Assembly: GCA_050117315.1 (NCBI GenBank)
Contig: JASFMY010000081.1
Span: forward strand, 1 to 30,443
DNA from: JANQIV01 sp050117315
GTDB taxonomy: Bacteria > Bacteroidota > Ignavibacteria > Ignavibacteriales > Melioribacteraceae
Reading direction: 5' to 3'
DNA length: 30,443 nt
This document shows, piece by piece, positions 1 through 7,700 of this stretch. Positions within the stretch are counted from its first letter, which is position 1; the number at the start of each line of letters is the position of its first letter. The notes beneath the pieces are model-generated. The model did not search any database, was not told the DNA's origin, and worked only from the letters and a program-made list of their open reading frames with translations. Made by a program: the position numbers and the translations under genes.

Positions 1-93
1 GCTGTATTAGGTTTTTTTGAAAACTCAGAAAAATTCAGAGATGAAATAAGGCAATTTGTTGGAACTAAACTCCATCTTTTAGTCCCTGGGTAA
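1..93 (+). CDS. C-terminal end of an unidentified protein (partial)
   Basis: The first frame is open from the window edge to a TAA at 91-93 and gives about 30 residues ending in TKLHLLVPG. The 5' part lies outside the window, so no family can be assigned. Mixed charged and hydrophobic composition fits the tail of a soluble protein. It is followed by about 700 bp of repeat-rich non-coding DNA. Confidence 0.4.
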   Translation, partial: AVLGFFENSEKFRDEIRQFVGTKLHLLVPG

Positions 94-131
94 TTTTTCC
101 TCAATTCCATTTCGGAATGTGTATAGTACTA

Positions 132-273
132 TACACAAGCCAAATAGGTTTTGGGATTTAGTTTTTATTTAGAACTCACCTAAATCCTCCCCGCCTCCCA
201 AAGTCTCGTACGGCGGGCAGGTCTTAAAAAGAGAGGATTTTATGGCAAAATCCCAAAACCAATTTGCAACAAG
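132..273 (+). mobile_element. Family A inverted-repeat element, copy A1 (142-bp form)
   Basis: The copy begins TACACAAGCC and ends GCAACAAG. Both ends run inward into a shared arm, CCAAATTGGTTTTGGGATTT on the left (here with one mismatch) and its complement on the right. The copy is about 32 bp longer than the 110-bp copies because a GC-rich piece (about 189-222, with CCGCC and GGCGGG arms) interrupts the central hairpin. TATA-like bases flank it. There is no reading frame, so it would be non-autonomous and MITE-like. Confidence 0.8.
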
Positions 274-462
274 TATATTTATAAAATGCAATAGCCGTAA
301 TTAGAAACTTAACAACGTTAAGATAACCGATATATAAAGTGTTCAAGGGTTTCAAAATTTCCGCGATTTAACCAACAGGTAGTTCAATCAGCCAATCAAG
401 AGTAATTCAATTTCTTTAAAAAAGTACAAGCAATTTTTAAATTGAACAACTTATTTTTTCAT

Positions 463-599
463 TAGAGTTTCTGCAAAATAAAATATCTAAACATTTTGTC
501 GTTTCGACCGGAGGGAGAAATCTTTAAAATCATTCTCTAATTGAAAGATTTCTCACCCCCAAAACGGGTTCGACTGACTTTTATTTTGCAGAAACTCTA
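463..599 (+). mobile_element. Family B inverted-repeat element, copy B1
   Basis: The ends TAGAGTTTCTGCAAAAT and ATTTTGCAGAAACTCTA are complementary terminal inverted repeats. The inside carries a second palindromic pair, GAGAAATCTTT and its partner AAAGATTTCTC. Three more copies lie at 9639, 20431 and 25451. No protein is encoded. It resembles a MITE or large REP-type element. Confidence 0.8.
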
Positions 600-789
600 T
601 TTTATATAACGATTAATTATTTCTATAGAAATTTGTTTGCACAAGTAGATTCCCTCCCCCGCAAAATACAACGGAGAAGAGAATCTGTGAGGATAATAAA
701 AAATAAGTTTATAAATAACCCTTAGTGTTTCCCAGCATAAAAGAAGAAAAATCAAAAAACTGATAAAATCTTTTTGTTCGGTTTGATTT

Positions 790-3069
790 TTAGAATTCAT
801 ATTCCAAACCGATAACAGGTAAAGTGCTCCATTGTTTAATCTCTTTCTGTTTATTTAAGATCTCATTCCATTCATAACCTGCAATATTGTTTCTTCCGTA
901 AGCGTTCCAAACACTTAAATAAACAATCAAATTTGATCCTTGAAAATAGAATCGTTTATCTACTCTTATATTTAAGGAATGATAAGCCGGAAGTCTTTCG
1001 CTATTGATTCTATTAGTATCCCAAATCCCTTCTGCTTGTTTTTTAGATTCTTCTACGTCAAACGGTATATAAGGAGCACCCCCGGCATAAATCCATCTTA
1101 CCTTGAATTCCCAATTATCATTCGGGATGTAACCGCCTTCTATGTTAAAATTAAACTCATTATCATAAATTCTGTTTCGCCATACACCGTTAAAATCTCT
1201 ATATCTCGATTTAGATATTGAAGCGCTTACAAGACCGTAAAAATCTTCTGCCAATTTTTTCTGGATCATTACTTCAACACCTTTTGAGATAGCTCTTCCG
1301 TTATCAACCAATCTTTCATGATTTAAAAACAATCCGTCAATCATTACCTGGTCAAACAAAAATACGTCCGGTTGTTCCGGATCAATCGGGAAATTTTCGT
1401 AGTCTTTGTAATATGCTTCAATAGTAAGTTTGGCAGACTCGTTTAATTTTTTGCTAAACCCTAATACATAGTGTATAGATTTTGGGGTTTTTAAATCCTT
1501 GAAAGCGTCATTTTGTACTAAAATATAATTTGGAATGAATTGATAAAATATTCCGGCGCTTGCATTAATTTTTGTATCGGGATTTATTTTATAAGATAGA
1601 TTTGCTCTCGGTGAAAATTCAGTTTTGCTGCCGAACTCAAAATAATCTGCTCTTCCCCCGTATTCCAAACTTAACTTTTCAGTCAAATTCCAGTTATGTG
1701 AAGCAAAAAATGCTCCTTTAAATGTGTTGAGATTTTTATCAATATGTACAGGGTCCGGAACGTTTCCATAATTATCTTTTTCATTTTGAAAAGTAACATC
1801 AAAGTCATTGAGCATACCTGCTGCTTCAATACCAAATTCAAACGAATGTTTTTTTGATGCATTAAAGTAATTTACATTTCTTAATTTAAAATGATTTTGA
1901 AGAGTATTATCCCTTATTGCATTTAGACCGGACTTGGTTTCTCCGTAATCCCTTTTAAAGGAATTATACATATGTGAAACAGATGTATTTGAATACCCGG
2001 CTTCTCCCCAAACATATTGCCAGTTAATTCCGGCAACGTTTGTTAAGTCGTCGGAATACCCGAAGAAATCAACTTCATATTCAATTGCATCTTCTAGACT
2101 GTTGTCGCTATCATCTTTTGAAAAAATATTTAAGAATGTAAGTTTATTTTTATCATTGATATTATAAACAACCTTTCCCTGAAAATCACCGTATACAGGC
2201 AAGCCGCCGCCGCTTTCAGACTTGTCAATTATGAAATCAAGGTAACTGCGGTTTGCCGAAAACATGTATGAGCCTTTGTTGCCTATCGGACCCTCAACTG
2301 AGCCGCCGAACCCTGCAAGGCTCATTTGCAATTGTGCTTCAAAGTTGTCAGTATTACCTTCTCGGAAAGATAATTCCATTATTGACGAAAGCCTGTCGCC
2401 GTAAACCGGGGAAAATCCGCCCGCGTAAAAATTTACATCTTCAATAAAATCTACGTTAATTAAGCCTATAGGGCCGTCGGAAGAACCCTGTACCTGATAA
2501 TGGTTGATATTGGGAATTTCAATGTTATCTAAGTAGAAACTATTTTCAACCGGGCTGCCTCCACGTACGATTAAACTGTTTTTTGAGTCATTAACTTTTG
2601 AAAGTGAAGGCAGGCCGTATAAAATTCTGCTGACATCTCCCGCTGATCCGGGCGCTCTTCTAATTTCTTCGGCGGAAAAATTTACCGTACTTACCGGTTT
2701 CGATTCTACTTCCGAAAAATATCCCGCTTCGACAACTACATCGGACATTTCTATTAAGGAAGATTTTAATTCCGCGTTCAAGAATATTGTTCTACCGGAT
2801 TTAATAATTACGTCGGTCTTTGCTACCGATTCGTAACCAAGATAGCTGAACACAACCGTGTATGTTCCGACTTGTAAGTTTTCTATTACATAATTACCGT
2901 TTTCATCGGAAGAAGCTCCGATGTTTTTGTCTTTTATAATAATGTTGACGCCGATTAAAGGCTGTAAATTATCTACATCAACTATTTTTCCCTTAAGAGT
3001 ACCTCTCGGAGTGTTTTGTGTAAATAATAGAGTAGAAAGAATAAAAAAGATTAATACTGCTTTTTGCAT
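790..3069 (-). CDS. TonB-dependent outer-membrane receptor with N-terminal carboxypeptidase-regulatory-like domain
   Basis: The protein has 759 residues and a signal peptide at about 1-18. Residues 23-105 form a carboxypeptidase-regulatory-like beta domain (GTLKGKIVD, then PLIGVNIIIK, GNYVIENL and GYESV). A plug domain follows at about 110-230 (SRILYGLPSL, then IVRGGSPVENSFYLDNIEI). The rest is an outer-membrane beta-barrel ending in the aromatic residue F of GLEYEF. At 759 residues it is shorter than SusC-type nutrient receptors and matches the smaller receptor class common in this phylum. It would import a substrate using TonB/ExbBD energy, but the substrate cannot be told from sequence. 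No SusD partner or other transport gene is adjacent. The ATG follows a GAGGAC ribosome site. Confidence 0.9.
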   Translation of the reverse strand: MQKAVLIFFILSTLLFTQNTPRGTLKGKIVDVDNLQPLIGVNIIIKDKNIGASSDENGNYVIENLQVGTYTVVFSYLGYESVAKTDVIIKSGRTIFLNAELKSSLIEMSDVVVEAGYFSEVESKPVSTVNFSAEEIRRAPGSAGDVSRILYGLPSLSKVNDSKNSLIVRGGSPVENSFYLDNIEIPNINHYQVQGSSDGPIGLINVDFIEDVNFYAGGFSPVYGDRLSSIMELSFREGNTDNFEAQLQMSLAGFGGSVEGPIGNKGSYMFSANRSYLDFIIDKSESGGGLPVYGDFQGKVVYNINDKNKLTFLNIFSKDDSDNSLEDAIEYEVDFFGYSDDLTNVAGINWQYVWGEAGYSNTSVSHMYNSFKRDYGETKSGLNAIRDNTLQNHFKLRNVNYFNASKKHSFEFGIEAAGMLNDFDVTFQNEKDNYGNVPDPVHIDKNLNTFKGAFFASHNWNLTEKLSLEYGGRADYFEFGSKTEFSPRANLSYKINPDTKINASAGIFYQFIPNYILVQNDAFKDLKTPKSIHYVLGFSKKLNESAKLTIEAYYKDYENFPIDPEQPDVFLFDQVMIDGLFLNHERLVDNGRAISKGVEVMIQKKLAEDFYGLVSASISKSRYRDFNGVWRNRIYDNEFNFNIEGGYIPNDNWEFKVRWIYAGGAPYIPFDVEESKKQAEGIWDTNRINSERLPAYHSLNIRVDKRFYFQGSNLIVYLSVWNAYGRNNIAGYEWNEILNKQKEIKQWSTLPVIGLEYEF

Positions 3070-3341
3070 TTTGTCCTCACAGATTATTTTATGAAAAAAA
3101 TTGAAGCAAAAATATTTTATTTGACCCGTCTTTTCGCTTTTTCCAACGGGTGAGGACTAACATTTGTGAGGTTTTGAGGTTTTTCCCGATGGGGAAGGAA
3201 TAGTAATAAGCAAGATTTTGATGAATCAATTTAACCTTTGCCAAATTATCACGTATTTATGACATATTGTCAAAGATTAATTGTTCAATAAAAACCAGGC
3301 TCTTTGCGATTAAAGAAAAAGCTGAGTGAGTAATGAAAATA
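3070..3341. other. Upstream region of the TonB receptor
   Basis: No gene is seen. A small hairpin with ACCCGT and ACGGGT arms lies at about 3125-3148, upstream of the receptor start on its strand. It could act on receptor expression or be a remnant terminator. The rest is AT-rich with no clear signal. Confidence 0.4.
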
Positions 3342-3451
3342 TACACAAGCCAAATTGATTTTGGGATTTAGTTTTTATTTAGAACTCACCTAAATCCTCT
3401 CTTAAAAAGAGAGGACTTTATGGCAAAATCCCAAAACCAATTTGCAACAAG
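3342..3451 (+). mobile_element. Family A inverted-repeat element, copy A2 (110-bp form)
   Basis: Ends are TACACAAGCC and GCAACAAG, with long inverted arms around a core reading GTTTTTATTTAGAACTCACC, then the hairpin CCTCTC / GAGAGG. It is a clean short-form copy and serves as the orientation reference. TA-rich bases flank both sides. Confidence 0.85.
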
Positions 3452-3508
3452 TATATAATCCTTCCTTATGTGGATCATTAAACGATGGTGATTCTTAAAT
3501 AGAATACA

Positions 3509-3516
3509 TATATTTG
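3509..3516 (+). promoter_or_regulatory. Possible Bacteroidetes-type -7 box for the CULT gene
   Basis: TATATTTG matches the TAnnTTTG -7 element known for the primary sigma factor in Bacteroidetes. It ends 20 bp before the start codon, which would give a short leader. No convincing -33 TTTG box is seen at the right distance. Confidence 0.3.
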
Positions 3517-3535
3517 TACCCAAAGGGAGAATTTC

Positions 3536-3925
3536 ATGAATCTAAAACCGGAAAAAATAATTCAGGAGTCCCCGTCTGCCGAAACCGAAATAGAGTCCCG
3601 AATTAAAGGGGGTGACTGGCTCTGTAAAAACTGTTACAATAAAATTGCCTCGGATAAAGAGAGGTATTATTACTCCGGTTCAAGCGAATTTAACTTCACA
3701 AACCCGCAAGGCTTTCAATTTGATATAATCACTTTTACTAAAGCAGACGGCTGCAATTCGGAAGGTGAAGCAATTTTAGACTATACATGGTTTTCCGGTT
3801 ACAGTTGGAACTATAGTACATGCAGTCAGTGCGGAATCCATCTAGGCTGGAAGTATTTTGGATCCAACACTTTTTACGGTTTGATAAAAACACGTCTTGT
3901 AAAAGCGCTTACAATAATGAATTGA
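3536..3925 (+). CDS. Stand-alone CULT-domain protein (cereblon thalidomide-binding-domain homologue)
   Basis: The 129 residues align throughout with the C-terminal ligand-binding domain of human cereblon and the small bacterial CULT proteins. A zinc site is formed by C30, C33, C96 and C99. NPQGF at 56-60 corresponds to NPHGY in cereblon, with Gln replacing the ligand-loop His. TWFSGYSW (84-91) and GWKY (104-107) supply W85, W91 and W105. Their spacing of 6 and 14 equals cereblon W380, W386 and W400, the aromatic cage that binds glutarimide or cyclic-imide ligands. Y107 replaces F402. The FYGLIKTRL tail matches cereblon FWGLTRSAL. Known family role is binding of cyclic imides or similar small groups; the bacterial function is not established. 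The ATG follows GGGAGA. It is followed by a tRNA gene and is probably monocistronic. Confidence 0.88.
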   Translation: MNLKPEKIIQESPSAETEIESRIKGGDWLCKNCYNKIASDKERYYYSGSSEFNFTNPQGFQFDIITFTKADGCNSEGEAILDYTWFSGYSWNYSTCSQCGIHLGWKYFGSNTFYGLIKTRLVKALTIMN

Positions 3926-3979
3926 TAAGACTATTTATTTGTTGAATTGTTCTTTAAAACTAATTAATTTTACATAACT

Positions 3980-4052
3980 GCGGATGTAACTCAGTTGGTA
4001 GAGTGTCAGCTTCCCAAGCTGAATGCCGCGGGTTCGAATCCCGTCATCCGCT
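3980..4052 (+). tRNA. tRNA-Gly (anticodon CCC)
   Basis: A full cloverleaf can be drawn. The acceptor stem GCGGATG pairs with CATCCGC, and the D stem is ACTC/GAGT with TTGGTA in the loop. The anticodon stem TCAGC/GCTGA encloses the loop TTCCCAA with anticodon CCC. The T arm is GCGGG-TTCGAAT-CCCGT. The discriminator base is T and CCA is not encoded. Confidence 0.95.
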
Positions 4053-4159
4053 CTAAAAATATCTTGCCGTCTATTCACACACTGACATAATGTTGTCACA
4101 CAAAAAGATTATCTTTAATGTTTGTAAAAAGCTTATCTTAAAAACTAATTGGAAGACAA

Positions 4160-5245
4160 ATGCCTGAACCGCTAAAAAACATGATTAACAAAGAGATTGT
4201 TGGTAATCTCGCTGATGAAATACTATCTGTTCAAAAGGATTTTAACAAGAAAAAATTCATCAAATTAGTATTTGATAATGAATGGGAAAGCAGGGAATTA
4301 AAACAAAGGATTAGGCAGATATCAATCTGTCTCAATGAAATAATCGGTAAACCGTATCCCGATACAATAAAAATCTTTAAAAGTATTTACGGCCGGTTTT
4401 CCGGCTTATCGTCATTTATCTTTTGTGATTATATTGAAGTTTACGGGATCGATTATTATAAAGAATCTGTAGAAGCGATGGAATTATTTACAACAAAATC
4501 GAGTGCCGAATTTGCAATAAGACCTTTCATTATTAAATACCCTGATAAAGCAATGCAACTGATGCTTAAATGGTCAAAGCACAAAAATGAGCACGTGCGG
4601 AGGCTTTCAAGTGAAGGCTGCCGTCCGCGTTTACCGTGGACTATTGCTTTGCCGGAATTTAAAAAAGACCCGTCCCCGATTCTGCCGATTTTAGAAAATC
4701 TTAAAAACGATCCTTCCGAATATGTCCGTAAAAGTGTTGCGAATAATTTAAACGATATATCGAAAGATCATCCGGAAATTGTTATTGATATGGCCAAAAA
4801 ATGGAAAGGTAACAATCCTAACACAGACTGGATAGTTAAACATGCGTGCAGAACACTTTTGAAAAAAGGTGATCGGGAAGCGCTTAAATTATTCGGAACA
4901 GCCAATAATGTAAAATATGAAATCAAAGATTTGAGGCTGAAGAAAAAGAGAATAAAACTTAATGAAGAAAATGAAATAAGCTGTACGTTAACTCTTAAAG
5001 AAAAAAAAGAAACAAACTTGAGATTGGAATACGTCGTTTATTATGTAAAAGCAAAAGGACAATTAACTAAAAAGATTTTTAAAATAAGTGAAAAGAAAGT
5101 TAAGCCTAATGAAGATTTGAAAATTCTTAAGAAGCATAAATTTATTGACCAGACAACACGTACACACTATCCCGGTGTTCACAAGATGTCACTGGTTATA
5201 AACGGTAATGAAACAGAAGCTTTTGAGTTTGAGTTGGTTAGATAA
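4160..5245 (+). CDS. alkC: AlkC-family DNA glycosylase (HEAT-like repeats plus C-terminal Ig-like domain)
   Basis: The 361-residue protein opens with PLKNMINKEIVGNLADEI and VFDNEWESRELKQRIRQI, the N-terminal signature of AlkC 3-methyladenine/3-methylcytosine DNA glycosylases. Residues about 1-250 are HEAT-like helical repeats (HVRRLSSEGCRPRLPW, then YVRKSVANNLNDISKDHPE), which in this family wrap the DNA without base flipping. Residues about 255-361 are beta-rich and end YPGVHKMSLVINGNETEAFE, matching the Ig-like domain of the longer AlkC subtype. It would start base excision repair of alkylated bases in the cytoplasm. The ATG has a GGAAG ribosome site. A strong hairpin follows the stop codon. 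No ada or alkB neighbour is seen. Confidence 0.85.
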   Translation: MPEPLKNMINKEIVGNLADEILSVQKDFNKKKFIKLVFDNEWESRELKQRIRQISICLNEIIGKPYPDTIKIFKSIYGRFSGLSSFIFCDYIEVYGIDYYKESVEAMELFTTKSSAEFAIRPFIIKYPDKAMQLMLKWSKHKNEHVRRLSSEGCRPRLPWTIALPEFKKDPSPILPILENLKNDPSEYVRKSVANNLNDISKDHPEIVIDMAKKWKGNNPNTDWIVKHACRTLLKKGDREALKLFGTANNVKYEIKDLRLKKKRIKLNEENEISCTLTLKEKKETNLRLEYVVYYVKAKGQLTKKIFKISEKKVKPNEDLKILKKHKFIDQTTRTHYPGVHKMSLVINGNETEAFEFELVR

Positions 5246-5278
5246 AATGAGAGATGATGCTGTCCCATTTTGTTTTTT

Positions 5279-5309
5279 ATGTAACACAGATTTTTAATCT
5301 GTGTTACAT
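5279..5309. terminator. Strong hairpin between converging alkC and msrBA genes
   Basis: ATGTAACACAGATT and AATCTGTGTTACAT form a perfect 14-bp stem with a 3-nt loop, ending one base before the original stop codon of the msrBA reading frame at 5310. It probably serves both converging genes as a bidirectional terminator. Confidence 0.75.
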
Positions 5310-5429
5310 TTAGGTATTATCTTTCAACAATTTTTTATGCTCTTTTTTTAATTTCTCCAATTTGGGATTTATAACGGTTACACAATAGGGTTGATTCTTA
5401 TTCATATTATAATAATTCTGATGATTATA
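5310..5429 (-). pseudogene. Displaced C-terminal end of the MsrA domain
   Basis: Reading the minus strand from 5429 gives 39 residues starting YNHQNYYNMN and continuing NQPYCVTVINPKLEKLKKEH to a TAA at 5310-5312. This is the canonical MsrA ending (E-x-YHQ-x-YY...PYC...I.PK), including a likely resolving cysteine. It is exactly what the upstream msrBA reading frame lacks. The two parts are separated only by repeat copy A3. Deleting 5430-5538 puts them in one frame. The fragment has no start codon of its own and is a remnant. Confidence 0.85.
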
Positions 5430-5537
5430 CATGTTGCAAATTGGTTTTGGGATTTTGCCGTAAAATCCTCTCTTTTTAAGAGAGGATTTAGGTGAGTTCT
5501 AAAAAAACAAAATACCAAAACCAATTTGGCTTGTGTA
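5430..5537 (-). mobile_element. Family A inverted-repeat element, copy A3, inserted in msrBA
   Basis: This is a short-form copy in opposite orientation to A2, with ends CATGTTGC and GGCTTGTGTA in plus-strand reading. It lies between the codons for two parts of one MsrA domain, which shows that it arrived after the gene existed. The exact target duplication is unclear because only TA-rich bases flank it. Confidence 0.85.
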
Positions 5538-6408
5538 TATCTTCTGCCTTAAAGAATTCTATAAAAGGCACAACTTCGGTAACAATCTCATTGTCAAAAT
5601 ATTTCTGCACATTTTTTATGCTTTTTACAGCAATATTTTTTTGCTTTAGATCGTGATATAAAATAATCGACCTATATTGTGTGCCGACATCAAATCCTTG
5701 TCTATCTTTTGATGTTGGATTATGAGTTGTTAAAAACACTTCATAAATGTTTTCGAGGCTTATTTCTTCACGGTTAAAAGTTATTTGTACCACTTCAGCG
5801 TGATCGGTTTTACCTGAACAGATTTCCCGGTATGTCGGATTTTTAACCTTTCCCCCGGAGTACCCGGATTCAACTTTTATAACTCCCCTTAATCTTTGGA
5901 ATACTGCTTCAACACACCAGAAACATCCGCCGCCGATTGTAACAGTCTCAAAATTGTTTTTTTCTTTTTCCACGTGTTTTATGGAAATAGAGTTTATACA
6001 ATATCTCAAACCCGACGGTTCAGGGCCGTCCTGGAATACGTGTCCCAGGTGAGCGTCACATGTATTACACTGTACTTCAATTCTGCGCAACTCGAATGAA
6101 TTGTCCCTGATATATTTTATTGTATTTTCTTTTGCAGGCTGTGTAAAGCTGGGCCAGCCGCTCTGCGAATCGAATTTTGTGTTTGAGTCAAACAAGATAG
6201 TATTACAGCAGATACACATATAAGTGCCCGGTTCATATTTACGGCAAAGTTCACCGCTGAAAGCTCTTTCTGTACCGTGTTTCCTGGTTATTTCAAATTG
6301 TTCGGGAGTTAAAATATTTTTCCATTCGTCTTCTGTTTTTTCAACTCTTTTATCGGGGACAGGATTACCGTTATCGGCATACTTTAAAACATCTATCCAT
6401 TTTATCAT
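5488..6408 (-). CDS. msrBA: Peptide methionine sulfoxide reductase MsrB-MsrA fusion, MsrA end truncated
   Basis: The present reading frame has 306 residues. Residues 1-145 are MsrB: zinc cysteines C65, C68, C114 and C117, and the catalytic cysteine C137 in RYCINS. Residues 155-290 are MsrA, with the catalytic C162 in GGGCFWC and GYSGG, HAEVVQ and GTQYRS motifs. The two halves reduce R- and S-methionine sulfoxide. Native sequence stops at D290. The last 16 residues (IHKPNW... to LELT) are read from repeat element A3, and the true end lies downstream at 5310-5429. Lost residues include the conserved HQ...Y segment and the PYC cysteine, so MsrA activity or recycling is probably impaired, while MsrB may still fold. 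No signal peptide is seen. Confidence 0.9.
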   Translation of the reverse strand: MIKWIDVLKYADNGNPVPDKRVEKTEDEWKNILTPEQFEITRKHGTERAFSGELCRKYEPGTYMCICCNTILFDSNTKFDSQSGWPSFTQPAKENTIKYIRDNSFELRRIEVQCNTCDAHLGHVFQDGPEPSGLRYCINSISIKHVEKEKNNFETVTIGGGCFWCVEAVFQRLRGVIKVESGYSGGKVKNPTYREICSGKTDHAEVVQITFNREEISLENIYEVFLTTHNPTSKDRQGFDVGTQYRSIILYHDLKQKNIAVKSIKNVQKYFDNEIVTEVVPFIEFFKAEDIHKPNWFWYFVFLELT

Positions 6409-6542
6409 TTTTATTCTTTTACCTATTTTTGTAATTATGAGAATTTATTTAGTACCATTGTGAACAATATTAATAAAAAAATGATTTCAATAATTGAAAA
6501 TAAATGTATTAATTTATTAGTGTAATTTTTTAAGGGGGACTT

Positions 6543-7517
6543 ATGAAATTCAAAAGTATATTTGTTTTAGTAATTTTGCTCATCGTTTTTATAGCTTGTT
6601 CTGATGATTCATCAACAGAGCCGGAAACAGTGGCTACCGACGAGGTTGAATCAACATTGGGCGAACTTGACCAGATGATTTTAACAATGGCAGGTTCTCA
6701 AATGGTGAGCGTTATGAATGCAATGCCTGATGGGTTAGTCGATATCTCCGGTATTTTTGATTTTCAGAATAGTTTAGTCTTTAGCGCAGTTCAAAATGAT
6801 TTTCATGCGCTTCAAAAAACCGTAAACGATACTTCGATTGCTAATTTAATTGAGCTATTAACTAATCTTTTGGGAACGCATACCTGGGACGGCAGTCAAT
6901 GGGTTCATTCCGGTAATCCCGATGATGAAGTTGTTATTGTATTTCCTTACGAAGGATCAGGCACTGAGCAGACAGTAACAATAAGATTATATGAATTATC
7001 TATTTCAAATTCCAATCTTGCAATATCGGCAGAAATATACCTGGACGAAGAAAGAATATTTTCCGTCTCGATCGGTTTAACGGGTTCCAATTTCTATGTA
7101 ATAACAGGAGAGCCGACTGTTGAAAGTGTTTCGGTTGAAGGTACAATTTTAGACTCGGAAGGAATCGAATATGAATATTCCGTTACTGTAACTGATGACA
7201 AAGTAGTAGTGACAATTGGTCCAACAGGTGAAAATCAATTAACAATTAATGTTGAAGGGAGCGGGTTTATTGATAGCGTTCTGGACGACCAGGATCCAAG
7301 CGTAACAAAAATTACTATTGAGTATGCTTCAGTGACTATGGTTATTGATGATCCTGATGCAGACTCGGGAGATATCGGGGATATTCTTTACAATGGAGTT
7401 AAAGTAGCTGATCTTGTTATTAAAGACGACGAATTGTATATAGTTTATATCAACGATGAAGAAAAATTATTCAGCCAGGTAATGACAAGCTTCGCTTTGT
7501 TAAGCCAGATATATTAA
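6543..7517 (+). CDS. Putative lipoprotein of unknown function
   Basis: The 324-residue protein has a hydrophobic N-terminus (3-18) ending FIAC, with C19 as the probable lipidated cysteine, followed by an acidic, serine-rich linker (SDDSSTEPE) that is usual for exported lipoproteins. From about residue 90 it is rich in alternating beta-strand pattern and strongly acidic, with few charged-basic residues. No catalytic motif or named domain is recognised. The ATG follows AAGGGGGA. It converges on the radical SAM operon, with two inverted repeats between, so there is no reason to link it with that system. Confidence 0.75.
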   Translation: MKFKSIFVLVILLIVFIACSDDSSTEPETVATDEVESTLGELDQMILTMAGSQMVSVMNAMPDGLVDISGIFDFQNSLVFSAVQNDFHALQKTVNDTSIANLIELLTNLLGTHTWDGSQWVHSGNPDDEVVIVFPYEGSGTEQTVTIRLYELSISNSNLAISAEIYLDEERIFSVSIGLTGSNFYVITGEPTVESVSVEGTILDSEGIEYEYSVTVTDDKVVVTIGPTGENQLTINVEGSGFIDSVLDDQDPSVTKITIEYASVTMVIDDPDADSGDIGDILYNGVKVADLVIKDDELYIVYINDEEKLFSQVMTSFALLSQIY

Positions 7518-7525
7518 AAGCTAAG

Positions 7526-7567
7526 GCTGTTTCAAAAGTAAGAATGATTTTTAACTTTTGAAACAGC
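7526..7567 (+). terminator. Hairpin after the lipoprotein gene
   Basis: GCTGTTTCAAAAGT and ACTTTTGAAACAGC form a 14-bp perfect stem with a 14-nt AT-rich loop, 9 bp past the stop codon. No U tract follows, so it may stabilise the 3' end rather than terminate intrinsically. Confidence 0.6.
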
Positions 7568-7572
7568 ATTAA

Positions 7573-7672
7573 AGAGGGTGTGTAAAAATATGATCTCAAA
7601 AGAAATTTGGTTTCGTTCTTAAAATAAAACCGAAACATTTTTCAAAAAAAATTGAATTATCACACACCCTCT
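7573..7672. repeat. 100-bp inverted-repeat element between converging genes
   Basis: AGAGGGTGTGT at the left and ACACACCCTCT at the right are an 11-bp perfect inverted repeat enclosing about 78 bp, inside which GGTTTCG and CGAAAC form a second small pair. Nothing is encoded. No second copy was noticed in the window. Confidence 0.5.
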
Positions 7673-7700
7673 AAAGTGGGTGGGCTGTTACTACGATTTT

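Larger units (their letters stand above)
94..789. other. Non-coding stretch holding repeat copies A1 and B1
   Basis: No convincing gene lies between the left-edge partial protein and the TonB receptor. The stretch carries one copy each of inverted-repeat families A and B, annotated separately. The rest is AT-rich. A 67-residue reading frame on the minus strand at 597-800 overlaps the end of copy B1 and has no family features. Confidence 0.6.

Noticed and set aside
597..800. 67-residue minus-strand reading frame
   Set aside because: It begins inside the end of repeat B1, has no ribosome site and overlaps the 3' end of the TonB receptor gene. Composition is that of translated AT-rich intergenic DNA.
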